Shown: positions 38,834 to 50,064 of the stretch, one piece after another
Position numbering within the stretch: the stretch's first letter is position 1
How the letters are laid out: every line of letters begins with the position of its first letter
NCBI GenBank assembly: GCA_965221765.1
Contig: OZ244911.1
Span: 2,294,001-2,358,000, forward strand
Direction of reading: 5' to 3'
Source of the DNA: Bin25 sp965221765
GTDB lineage: Bacteria > Bacteroidota > Bacteroidia > Flavobacteriales > Flavobacteriaceae
DNA: 64,000 nucleotides
Made by a program: the position numbers and the translations under genes
The notes under the pieces: generated by a model
Seen by the model: only the letters and a program-made list of their open reading frames with translations
What the model was told of the DNA's origin: nothing
Databases searched by the model: none

Positions 38834-41800
38834 TTACAAATCAAACTTTTCATAGAAATTTGAAATTTCCTTAAATACTCTATCATTTGTTACATTATAA
38901 TTATCATCCCACAATCCTATTCTTGGAAGAATGCTACTAAACTCTTCCCCCGACTGTGAAACACTCCCTCTGGTAAAAAAATTTTCAATAAACTTTCTTG
39001 TTTTCTTATCATCTAACTTTTCTTCCCTTATGATACGACTTATTTCAATCTCTATTTTTTTAAGTATAAAACTTTGCCATTCTTCTCCACTTAAAACATA
39101 TTCAAGAAGTATGTCTTTTTTATTATAATGATTTAGACTCGCATTTAATTTATTCTCAACGATTGCCAAAATATCTTTCTCTGAAAGCCCTCTTAATCGA
39201 TTTTCTTCAACCAATCTCACAATATGGTCTACGTTAATATCTAATTGATCTAAAATTTCCACTTCAAAAACAATGTCACTAAACAAATCAGGGTTTAGAT
39301 TGTCTTGTTCTATTTTAGTTCCACTTTTAGTATCAGATTCTATCTTGGATCTTTGATATAAGTCACGATAAACTCCCTGATAATTTTGCAAATCTCTATC
39401 TTCAAGCAATTTATTTTTCAAGTAATCTGGAAAAGTTCTTAAGATATTGTGCATTCTTAAAAGTTTCCCACAAACAATCATAAATTCTCTTTGGTTTGAT
39501 TCGCCATCAATTCTCTGGCCAGGATTAGGAAATTTTGATTCTATTTCCTCAATAATTTCAGAATATCCTTGAATGTGTTTTCCGTCTTCCGAGTAACCGT
39601 GATAATATTCGTTAAATGTTTTTTTAAGAATAATATCAATAGTGTTTTCATCACCAAATAACCGCAAGGCTTCATTCAAAGGCTCTTTTAATGGTCTAAA
39701 GTTTATAATATTCCCCTAAACTTTTGTTTTATTATAAATTCTATTTGTTCTGGAAAAGGCTTGTATTAATCCATGTTTTTGTAATTTTTTATCTACCCAA
39801 AGCGTATTTAAAGTAGGTGCGTGTCAAATCCTGTTAAAAACATATTGACAACAATTAATAAGTCTATTTCTTTTTTTTTAACTCTACTGCTGACATCATC
39901 ATAATATTTTTTATAAAGATTGAGAAGAGAGATCAAAAGAAGTTTCAAACATTCTATTATAATCTTCAATTGCATTATTCAAGAATACTTTTTCGGCTTC
40001 ATTTAAGCTCTGTATCGTATCGGGAGTTTCATCAGTCAATCCACTAAAGCTCATTTTTTCATTGGTGGAACTAAAAATAATTGCAATGTTCAAGCGTTTT
40101 TTTTCATCCACTTCAGCTTGGACATACTTAAATCTTTCATAATAATTCATTGCTGATTTTTTTGACGAAGTTGCCAGCAATGAATTAAAGCCTTTTTCTC
40201 TTTGTTCTAAAACAGTTGACTCTTTATCTCTTAAAGTTTTTGTGTGAAACCACTTCATAATATAGTCAACAACTGAATTAATATGTCCTTCTTGAGAATA
40301 CAGTTCGTTGATTTCTTTATCTGATTTACCTTCCAATTCACTAATATCTACCGTCTTACCATCATCTACCGAAAACCCTAATACATTTTCATCTTTAATC
40401 GCATCAACAATAGTGTATTGGTGCAGTCTTTCTCCAAAAACTTCCATTGTTGTCTTATTCAATGTTGCTTGTTTATTTGTGTTGGCATTCTCTTTAAAAA
40501 TTGGGGTTCCTGTAAAACCAAATAAAATATACCTCTTAAAAGTCTTTACAATTTTTTCATGCATTTCCCCAAATTGAGATCGATGGCACTCATCAAAAAT
40601 CAATATTATATTTCTGTCATAAATAGGATGAGATTTGTTTTTCTGAATAAAGCGAGTTAGCTTTTGAATTGTGGTGACAATGATTTTTTTTCTATTCTCA
40701 TTATTTTCAAGTTGCTTTTGTAACACCCTTGTATTATCTGTGCTGTCGGCAGAGCCTTCTTGAAATTTATTGTATTCTATTCTGGTTTGATGATCTAAGT
40801 CCATACGATCGACAACAAAAAGAACTTTATATATTCTTTTATCCTCTGCCAGTAACTGTGATACTTTAAAACTTGTTAGCGTTTTTCCTGAGCCTGTTGT
40901 ATGCCATATATACCCTCCTTTACCATTAAATGTCTTTTGATTTAATTGACTTTTTGCTTTTTGTATTATTTTTTCAGTTGCAGTGATTTGATATGGACGC
41001 ATTACTTTCAAATCTTCATCGACTGTTAACACACAATATTTAGTTAAAGCCTCTAATAGACACCTTTTCGGAAAAAAGTATTCTGTAAAATCTTCAATAT
41101 CTCTAATAGGCGTATTTTTTTGGTCTGCCCAATTCATAGTAAATGAATAAGATTTTCCTAAGTATTGTGTTTTTTGATTTTTTTCGAGTTTGTTGTATCG
41201 AGAGGTATTACTATAATACCTTGTATCAACACCGTTTGAAATCACAAATATTTGTATGTTTTCAAAAAAGGCACTTTTTGACCAAAAACTCTCTTCTTTG
41301 TATCTTTCTATCTGATTAAATGCGTTTTCTATTGCCTCACCTCTTATTTTTAATTCTATATGAACCAAGGGCAATCCATTGACCAAAATGGTGACATCAT
41401 AACGATTCAGTTTTTCCCCTTTTTGACTGAATTGTTGCATGACTTGGAGGTTATTATCATATATTCCAACCCCGTCTTTTTTAATAAGGTGAATATTTCT
41501 AGATTCTCCATTTTCTCTTTTTATACCTTTTATATAGTCTTTGTGAATCGTTTTTGATTTTTCTTTGACCCCATAATTTGGATTACATATTTCATTTTCT
41601 AAAAAAAGACTCCACTCTTTGTCTGTGAATTCAATAGAATTTAATTTTTCTAATTGTTTGCGTAAGTTATTTTTTAAATCATCATCGGATTTAATTTTTA
41701 AATATTCATATCCATGTAATTTTAAACGATTGATAAAATCTTTTTCTAAGTCATCTTCATATTGATATTCCCCACCTTTCTTTTTAACAGATTTAAATTC

Positions 41801-41860
41801 AGCAATTACCGTATTGAACGGCGTTTCGGCGATTATTTTTTCACTATTCTGAAATTTCAT
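38834..41860 (-). pseudogene. hsdR: Type I restriction enzyme R subunit, inactivated
   Basis: The R subunit would cut DNA and translocate it with ATP. The first 649 residues are open: a nuclease core with VHIELKIRGEA, Walker A in WHTTGSGKTLTSF, the helicase box FDECHRSQFG and GFTGTP. Then three lesions follow. A frame change occurs near 39927 (before NLYKKYYDD). A two-base excess lies near 39830 inside the conserved GFD-APTLNTLWVDK motif. An in-frame TAG occurs at 39716-39718. The C-terminal 281 residues continue in an open frame to 38834. Correcting all three gives about 1007 residues, the normal length. The lesions are of different kinds, so this is decay rather than switching. Confidence 0.85.
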
Positions 41861-41863
41861 TTT

Positions 41864-42938
41864 TTAAAATGTTAATAATTTATTTCGATAGTATTCATAC
41901 TGTTTCCTTCTCGCTTTTTGCTCTGCAGGTATCCCATCTGATAAATCGTTTATTAGAGAATGAAATTTATCTAAAGTCGCAACAATACCTTTCTGTTTAG
42001 CAAGTGATGGAATGTATATTTTATGATTTGAATATTTAGAAATCCACTGTCTTGAGTGACTACTTGGAGAATAGTTTATACATTTAATCGCATAATAAAC
42101 AAATCTAAAATCAACATTGCAGTTTTCTTTGGGTTTCAATATTTTCATTGCTGATGATTTGACTTTAAAATCGAAGTCTACCCAATGAAACGAAGTAGTA
42201 AAATCATCAAAAATCATAACAGGATTATCTTTATTTGCAGAGTATATCCCATGTGATTCGTCAGTATATCCAAGTATAAAACTTGAACCTGCTGTAAGAA
42301 CTGGGGTTTGAAAGGTATTGTTAAACTGAGTAGAGTTCACTCTATATTTAGTTGGTTGTTCATAGGATAGAATCTGTCCTAACTCTCTACCCCCCCCTGA
42401 TTTTTGAAGGTTAGTAGTTCATTGCGATAATATTCATATTGTTTTTTACGAGCCTCTAGTTCAGTGAACGTGTCTAATATTCTAACGATCTCCTCCTGAA
42501 TTTTTAGGGGGGGGTGGGGATCTGAAAATTTTCAATCACATCAGTGGGTAGAATATCGGGGGCTGCAATAATCCTAAGAGATTGAAGCAAACTTTGTTTG
42601 CTTTTTAAGTAATGAAATAAAAATTTTTTATTCAACAACTTTTTTTCTAATGGTTTAATGCAATAGCACACGTCATTAGCCCAAAACTTTTCTTCAATAA
42701 AGTTCACAAAACCCGCTGTTCCGTTTTTAACTACGGTTGTTGTGTTTGCTGGTTGGTTATATTCAGTATAATATCCCATTGGCGTCACCCCACCACTATA
42801 AACAGGAATTGTGTAATTGTTGTTAAGTTGACTTTTTGTGACTCTTTTTCCACGTTTTATAGACGCAACTTTTTTTAAAGGAAAATATTTTATTCTATTT
42901 GGAGAAAACCCCATAATCAATTTTTCAATTTTATTCAT
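41864..42938 (-). CDS. hsdS: Type I specificity subunit with two homopolymer switches (phase OFF as read)
   Basis: HsdS chooses the DNA target of the type I complex. The first target domain (residues 1-144) starts at MNKIEKLIMGFSP and ends at a C8 run (42507-42514 on plus as G8) with IPTPP then stop. One more C would lead into the conserved helical spacer IQEEIVRILDTFTELEARKK. That part ends at a second run, 42390-42397, again one base short. One more base there leads into the second target domain starting RELGQILSYEQPTKYRV and ending at QYEYYRNKLLTF. With both runs at nine the gene reads 358 residues, a sensible HsdS length. The two spacer helices are repeats of each other, as in normal HsdS. 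Confidence 0.85.
42390..42397. repeat. C8 tract (G8 in coding sense) in hsdS, second switch
   Basis: It lies between the central helical spacer and the second target-recognition domain. At eight bases the frame coming from the first half ends eight codons later in GGVES-stop; at nine it enters the second half. Confidence 0.85.
42507..42514. repeat. G8 tract (C8 in coding sense) in hsdS, first switch
   Basis: It lies at the end of the first target-recognition domain. At eight bases translation stops right after IPTPP; at nine it continues into the central helical spacer. Confidence 0.85.
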
Positions 42939-42940
42939 GG

Positions 42941-44553
42941 TTAAACATTTGCACTTTCTAAATCAGCTACGATAGCATCAATCTCTTTTCTCAAAATTTC
43001 TTGGCGAGAAACTATGTCTTTTATCTCTTTATTTAATTTGATAATGTTCGTTTTCTTTTTAGTAGCCTTTTTTGTAACATATATTGATGGAGTTAAAACA
43101 CAACCGTTTTCTATAATTTTCCGATTCTCAACTAATGTTGCTTTATCTAAAATATTTTTACGATTTCTAACTAAGTCCAAAATATTTTGGATATTATGTT
43201 TGCTTAAAATATTCTTATCCTTCCCCTTATTGGCTCTACCTAAGTTTTTAATAAATTCATTTTTAGCATCTATAAATAAGACACTATTGTCTCGGTAATT
43301 TTTCTTTAAAACCATCAAGGAAACATCAATATCGACTGTAAAAAATAAATTTTTAGGCAATTGAATGATAGTGTCTATTAAATTTTCTCTTATAAAATAC
43401 TCTCTTATTTTTTGTTCTTTTCCTCCTCTACTTAAAGCAGTAGGGTTTTTTAAAATAACAGCAATTCCTGAGCTCTTTAAATGATGCAAAATATGTAACG
43501 AAAAAGCCCAATCAGCATATTTTTTAGGGGCTAAATCACTTGCAGAAACAAAACGTTCATCTTGTAAAAGAATAGATTCTGATTTATCTTTTCGCCACCC
43601 ATTTGGTTTTATTCCTTTGCCATAAGAATATGGAGGGTTGGAAACAATGGCATCAAACTTTTCATCTCTATGCTTGGGGCATAATAAAGAGTCTCCATAT
43701 TTTATATCGAAATTATTAAAACTCACACCATGTAAAAACATATTTATTCTACAAAGGTTATAAGTAGTATGGTTCGATTCTTGTCCAAAATATTCAATAG
43801 TTTTACCTTCATTGTCGAAAATTTTTGAATATTTTAACAATAAAGAACCTGAGCCACACGCTGGATCATAAACCTTAATAGTATCTTTTTTATCAATTAA
43901 TGCAATTTTAGCCATTAACTCACTTACTTCTTGAGGCGTAAAAAATTCCCCACCAGATTTTCCAGCACTCGAAGCATACATTCGCATTAAAAATTCATAA
44001 GCATCACCAAAAACATCGATTTTATTTTCGTTATAATTATCAAATTTAAAATCATCAACAGATTGCAATAAATTTATAATTTTTTCGTTTTTTTCAATAA
44101 CGCCTCCTCCTAAACGAGATGATCTCAAATCTAAATCATCAAATAATCCTTTAATGTCTTCTTCGCTTTCTTCTCCTAAAGAAGAATCTTCAATATTTTT
44201 AAAAATCTTAGATATTTTTTCGTTCAAGTCTAAGTTGTCCAATTCATTTTTAACAACATTAATAAAAAGGTTACTTGGAGGAATAAAAAAACCTTTTTGC
44301 TGTATGATTTTTTTCTAATATTTTCAGCTTTTTGATCAGTGATATTCTCATAATTAAAATCCAAATCACCACTTTCATGTTGCCATTTATTGATATAATC
44401 AGTGATAGCCTCGCTAATAAATCGATAAAACAAAAAACCTAATACATATTGTTTAAAATCCCAACTTTCAACAGTTCCCCGTAATGAGTTAGCTGTGTCC
44501 CATAGATGCTTATGTAAATTTTTTCTCTCTTGATTGTGTTTTTCTTTACTCAT
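42941..44553 (-). CDS. hsdM: Type I methyltransferase subunit, frame broken at an A7 run
   Basis: HsdM methylates adenine in the type I target. The N-terminal HsdM helical domain (HLWDTANSLRGTVESWDFK) is open from 44553 but runs off frame at seven T on plus, 44308-44314. With one more base it continues as IIQQKGFFIPPSNLF, conserved HsdM sequence, and on into the 433-residue second part. That part holds YDPACGSGSLLLKYSK (AdoMet) and SNPPYSYGKG (catalytic). Corrected length is 537 residues, normal for the family. hsdS follows after two bases. Whether this is a switch, a mutation or a read error cannot be told here. Confidence 0.88.
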
Positions 44554-44583
44554 AATTTATTCTATTTATTTTTAATTGTGTTT

Positions 44584-45505
44584 TTATGCTATCAATTCTT
44601 GAACTATCAGTTGCTTGCCGACCATATTCTGAAACAATCGTTTTATTTGGTCTAAAATATCAAGGTCTTTTAGGTTAAATCGACTTGTGAATTCTTTCAC
44701 ATAACGATTCAAATGTTTTTGACTCATATAGTGATACGTGCCTTTATAGGCTCTTTTAATCCCCAACCAAAAACTTTCAATCCCATTGGTATGCACATCG
44801 CCATCGACATATTGATATTGGCTATGCAAGATACAATGATGATTTCGATTAAGGTTATTATACCCCCGATGCTCATCCGTATAAACAATGGCTCCTTCCG
44901 TCGTATGGTCATTAATAAATTCGTGCAGTGTCTCACGATCGGTGGTATCTATGGCTTTCGCTACGACTTTTTTGGTTTCTCGGCATTTCATACCGATGAT
45001 GGGAAACTTACCAGATGCACCACGCCCTAATGGGCTTAATGCTTTTCGTTTTTTCAAGGACATATTTTTTCGCAATCCCCCAATATAAGTTTCATCGACT
45101 TCCACTTCCCCCTCAAAGATGGGCATTTCTTGATCCATGGCTTCTCGCAATCGATGGATGAGATGCCATGCTGATTTTTGGCTAATCCCTAAATCTTTCA
45201 TCATTTGAATGGATGAGATGCCTTTCGGTTTCGTTTGAAAGAAATGAATGGCGATCACCCATTTTCGCAAGGGTAAATTCGTTTTGGCCATTAAGGTGCT
45301 TGTTCGAACACTAAAATACTTCCCACATTTTTTACATCAATAAGGCATGGGTTTTCGACTTTTTCTAATTAAAACACATTCACAGCAAATTGCATCGGGG
45401 ATAGGTGGGTTCTTTTCCCTAAATCACTCGTTCTAACCACTTCCCAGCACTTCATTCATCGGGAAATAATTCAAATAATTTGATGAGGGATAATGGTTGA
45501 TTCAT
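44584..45505 (-). pseudogene. Decayed IS1595-family (ISXO2-like) transposase
   Basis: The ISXO2-like DDE core is open for 235 codons from 45291: EVDETYIGG, HGRGASGKF-like loop region, YTDEHRGYNN, GIESFWLGIKRAY. Upstream the zinc-ribbon part (CKKCGKYFSVRTSTLM) is separated by an in-frame TGA at 45337-45339. Further up, MNQPLSLIKLFELFPDE starting at 45505 is followed by two more stops and a frame change. The element inserted between hsdM and the C5 methyltransferase. No clear inverted repeats were found. Confidence 0.75.
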
Positions 45506-45529
45506 GGACTTGGTTTACAGTAAATTTAC

Positions 45530-46704
45530 GAAAAATCCGTGTAACTAAATATATAATTCCATTTCGATCTAGCTCTTCAAAAAATAGGGGGTTCGTTTTT
45601 AGTAGTGAATGGGATAAGGATTGTCAAGATACCTATGAAAATAATTTTGGAGATCGACCTTTAGGAGACATTACAATCTCTGAAACCCAAAAATTAATCC
45701 CTCAAAAATTTGATATTCTTTGTGCAGGGTTTCCTTGCCAACCATTTTCAAAAGGAGGACGTCAAAAGGGATTTGAAGATACAAGAGGGACACTTTTTTT
45801 TGAAATCCTTCAAGTCCTTAAAAAACACAAACCAAAATTTGTTTTATTAGAAAATGTTCAAAATTTAGTATCGCATCATCAAGGAGAAACATATCAAACG
45901 ATATTAAAATGTTTAGATCAGTTAGGATATTATTATCCTAAAAAACCAACCATCCTTTCTCCTGATAAATTTGGAGTTCCCATATTAAGGCCTAGATTAT
46001 TTATTCCTGCAGTAAGAAAATCACTTGCAAGGAGTAAACACCAAAAATTCAGTATCAAACACTTTGATACTGAAATAGAAAAGTGTTATCAAGACTCCGT
46101 TAGCCCTATTAGTGCCATTATTGATGAAGATGTTCGAGACTCTATTTCTTTATATGAAAAGAAAGTTATTAAAATGTGGGATGAATTCTACAAAGGAATT
46201 GATATTAAAATTATTGGATTTCCAATTTGGGTTGATTATTTCAACTTCTCTGGTTCAATGAGAGATTTACCTCAATGGAAAATATCTTTTATCAAAAAAA
46301 ACCAACATCTCTATAAAAAGAATAAGGTATTTATTAATCAATGGCTAAAACAATATGAAAATTTAAAATGGTGTGCAAATACACATAAAAAAATGGAATG
46401 GCAAGCAGGGGATGATTATGATAGTCTTTATGATTGTTTGATTCAATTTAGACCTTCTGGAGTTCGCGTTAAAAGACCTGATAAATTTTCCACTTTGGTG
46501 GCCATGAATCACAGACAGATTATTGGTTCACTAGAGAGAAAAATATCTGTGCGAGAAGCCGCTAGATTACAATCTTTTCCAGATCAATATTTGTTTTTAA
46601 AAGATGATAATAAAAGTTTTAAACAATTAGGCAATACAGTAAACATCACTGTTGTAAAGCATGTGGCTAAATTATTATTGAATCCATATCTGAATCTAAA
46701 ATGA
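45530..46704 (+). pseudogene. C5-cytosine DNA methyltransferase without motif I
   Basis: From about 45600 the frame is open and shows FSSEWDKDCQDTYENNFGD, catalytic Cys in AGFPCQPFSKGG, LLENVQNLVSH, and the C-terminal REAARLQSFPDQYLF and QLGNTVNITVV. These are the C5-methyltransferase motifs IV, VI, IX and X. Motif I (the DLFAGIGG AdoMet loop) should precede FSSEWD. In its place, around 45565-45600, another frame reads SISI-stop-LFKK-stop-GVR, a degraded trace of it. The IS1595 remnant reaches to about 45505. The enzyme should be inactive. An open frame from 45493 exists but its start lies in the IS remnant. Confidence 0.75.
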
Positions 46705-46797
46705 AATATGGAGTCTTTAAAAAAAATTAAAAACCCCATCACATGCCCATCAATCGTGGATCTCATCCGATATTTCATGGCCGAAATCAAGAGTTAG

Positions 46798-47984
46798 ATG
46801 ATTTTCAGTTTTTTTAATGAAATAGAAAAACAAAAAACCCAAAAATCCTTTCTCATTCAAGGATCACCGGGTGCGGGAAAAACAACATTAGCAGAAAAGT
46901 GTGGTGCATTAGCTGAAAAACAAGGGTGGCAAGTAGTGGTGATGAATATTCCAACATTACTCAATCTAAAAGAATTTCGCAAAGCAGTTGGTCGGGAACC
47001 TCGATGGAATTTTGGAGAAAACGTCAAGTGAAGATACCATTAGCCCACCAAGGAGCATTTAGTTCTCTTAAAATCAATTTTGATTATCACACTTTTGTTA
47101 AAACACTGAATGCGATCCATTGTCCGACCATTCTTCATTTTGATGAAGCACAACGGTTAGGACATTCGGAGTTAACTACGGCACAAAAAAGTGTTTTAAA
47201 TGATGTCTTAGACGAATTCCATAATCAACGAAAAAATTCGAAACATCCTATTATTTTTTTTATGAATGTATTAGGGCGAACAGAAGAAATCTTAGAAGAA
47301 TACGGTATTTCTCGCCCTGCTTATGAATCTGTTATTTATTTAAAAGCCTTAGATCAACATTCAGAACGAAACATTATTCGAGATTATTTAGTCAAGTAAG
47401 TTTATGTTTCGATCAACGATCCCTAATTAAATCATTGGATCGATCAAATCAGCCAACAACCCCATGGTTAGCCATCCCATATCACCAGTTATGCTAATAC
47501 TTTTATGAAGTATTTACAAAAACATGGGACATCCTTAAACCATGAAAAATTAAAAAATGTTTTAGCATTAGGCACTCAAAAGCGATACCAATATTACGAT
47601 CGAAGATGTCGAGGAGTGGAACATGAAGACAAGAAAAAGATTGCTTCATTTTTAGTTGAAAGACAAGATCAGAAAGTTTTTACCCGAAAACAATTGATTT
47701 CTTATCTTGAAGAGAGTCTTTCTGAAGAAAAGAGTCATCAGATCTTTTATAACTTATTAAACCATGGTTGCATTCATCGAATGACAGGAGGTTCTTACCA
47801 AATAGCGATCCCTTCAATGAAAGATTGGTTATTAGAAACCTATTCTATCAAACCAACACCAACCATCAGTCAAAAAACACCTCAACGAAGTCATTCAAAA
47901 ACCATCAAACCGTCACGATCCACTTCAAATTCTAAAAAGAAATCACGGAACGAGATTGATGTTTCTCAAGGCCCATCGATCTAA
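46798..47984 (+). pseudogene. Broken AAA+ ATPase
   Basis: The first part has a clear Walker A (QGSPGAGKTTLAEKCG near residue 25-40) and ends off frame near 47030. The second part continues in another frame (KIPLAHQGAFSSLK) with a Walker B-like ILHFDEAQRLG and ends at 47399. The third part starts after a damaged 100-base stretch (frameshift, and a TAG at the expected Trp in QPHG-stop-PSHITSYAN) and runs from 47505 to 47984 with a Ser/Lys-rich tail. Repaired it would be a single protein of roughly 390 residues. It resembles stand-alone AAA ATPases of mobile elements; the exact role is unknown. Confidence 0.65.
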
Positions 47985-48199
47985 TCCTTTGCCACTTTGG
48001 TATATAATTCCCATTTTGATCTTCCGCAGGTTTTTTATTGACATGGCCTTCACTTTTTTCTAGGATTAAAACTTTTGGGAATCCCATGGGACAAAACCCC
48101 TAGATTTTGAGCTATTTTTTTGGCGTTGAAGCATCCCTTTTCCACTAGACGAACCCTTATTTTTAGAAAATTTAAAATATAATGATTGAGAACCAAACA

Positions 48200-49495
48200 A
48201 CTACTGAAAAAGGAGTTCTTGGAGAAGTTCCCGATGAACAAAACTTTTTGAAAAACGATAACGGATTCTTGATTTGGTGACCGTAACTGTCGCCGCTACT
48301 TTAAAAAAGTGCGTTCGGATACTAGAGACTTGCCATTTTTGTGCTGCCTCTTGTTTGGTTTTGGCCATCCTTTCTTTAACATGCTGTACCACATTATAGG
48401 CCATACTACGGAGTAGTCATCGGAAATCATTGGCATAGAAACCATGATTGAACAATCGATCGGCAAAACACATGTTCTTGACTTCTTTAATTCGGTTTTC
48501 ACTGGTATCGCCTCCCTTGGCATAAAACCCATAATCGATGCCTTTGGAACGACCTTTGAGACTCGTCACAATAAAACGCGTGCTCATACCGTATCCCGTA
48601 CTCTCTATTTTGGCACATACTTTTTCTTGACGTTTCCATGAAGCGGCCCGATAGTTAAACGAAACCATCTGAAGACCCTTTTTCCCTTTTTTGTAATGGT
48701 TGTGATCGATGCGATGACTTCTTTCTTCGATCTTTTCTTTGAGTTTGGCCTTGGAGGTCATCCCCACACCATCATCGAAGTTTTTTCGGTGAGCCAGTCG
48801 ATAGCGTCTGGAGCTATTGTATCCTGCATCGGCTCGAAAGAGGATGTTGATGTCGGGATACCCCTGGCGAATGGGATCGACTAGTAGTCCTTCGAGGATA
48901 TCAAACGCATACCCATTGGAGTGAGCGTTGCCAGGCCGCAAAACCGCTAGAATCATCTGACCCGTCTGGCCATCATGAAAATACCGCTGGCTATAGACTA
49001 GACGGGCATAAAATGGATTCAATAGCGATAGTGGTTGTCTTCCATGCACCACACATCAGCCATCGCATCAACATCCATGATGCTCTCGTGCCGTCCTTGT
49101 AGACTACCAATATATTCCCGCAGCATGTGGGAACTCATCGCCCAAATATCTTGAAGACCGATGTTGTTTTCAAAACGACTTCAAGTGGATGGTGATGGCC
49201 ACTCGCCATCGAAGACATCGGCTATGGCCGGATCTCCTTTTTGCCGCTGCACATCGATCCCATTTTCATACCCCAAACACAATTGAAAGACCCGCAACTT
49301 GAACCACTTGTTTAACGAATATTGAACCAAATGAGGTGTACGTTTATCGACTACGAAACGGCTAAAGCCTTGAATGTACTTGGTTTGTCGTTCTATGGCT
49401 TCCAAAAGTAAAATAGAACCATCGGTGGTGGTGGCTTCACCCTTAAAATCAGCACAAACAGCGCGTTTTTCTTTGTAAAATACGGTGTTCATGAG
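48200..49495 (-). pseudogene. Decayed IS1380-family transposase, copy 2
   Basis: The N-terminal part (from 49495, MNTVFYKEKRAVCADFKGEA, then LGYENGIDVQRQKGDPAI) is separated by a frame break near 49180-49050 from the central part (YFHDGQTGQMILAVLRPGNA, LFRADAGYN). A third piece with the conserved end SKSFVHRELLQELL closes near 48201. This is a different, better preserved sequence than the copy at 31.7-33.0 kb, so the two came from separate IS1380 lineages. Confidence 0.78.
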
Positions 49496-49839
49496 TCTTC
49501 TTTTTTGATAATCAATAAATCGATCGAAAAACAGTTTAATGGCCTTAAATATCATACTTTACGATGAATTAGATCTTATTAATATGTATAATTCGGGATG
49601 ATTGATTTCATCTCGTTAGACATGTCAATCGAGGGATTAATCAAACCCGTCGATAGAAAGTCAAAGCGCCCCATGATGTGTTGAAGGACAGTTGATATAC
49701 CGTCTTGAAAAATCCCGAAAACCACATCGAAAAACAACAAGACATCTTTGAGAAGGTACTCATAAGACATCGTACAAGCATGCAGCTATATTACGCTTTA
49801 GGTTGAACACGTGATGAACACGAGTATCCAAAAATCATC

Positions 49840-49950
49840 CGAGTGGCCAAGAGGTTTTAAAAACATATAGAAGGTGTATTACATGCTATGATTTACAAAC
49901 AGTCTAAGGCTAGATCCAAACGAAGCAATGGAAAATTTAAGAAGTCATGA
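49840..49950 (+). pseudogene. Possible ISL3-type transposase scrap
   Basis: A single readable stretch, HIEGVLHAMIYKQSKARSKR followed by SNGKFKKS, resembles the C-terminal part of ISL3-type transposases (NAMxYxQSNARAERLNGK pattern). An in-frame TAA precedes it. The rest of 49560-50060 shows nothing I can name. Confidence 0.35.
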
Positions 49951-50064
49951 TAGGCCAAAGGTCTCCGGAACTTTAATTAGTCGCGCTTTAAAAAGTTTTT
50001 TTATCAGAGCTCTTTGAGCTGAAAAAGGAGACCCTTTGAAAAAGTAAAAAAGAACATCGTGGAC

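Noticed and set aside
39680..39930. hsdR lesions as a further slippage switch
   Set aside because: The three lesions are an odd-base frame change, a two-base excess and a nonsense codon, not located in a long homopolymer.
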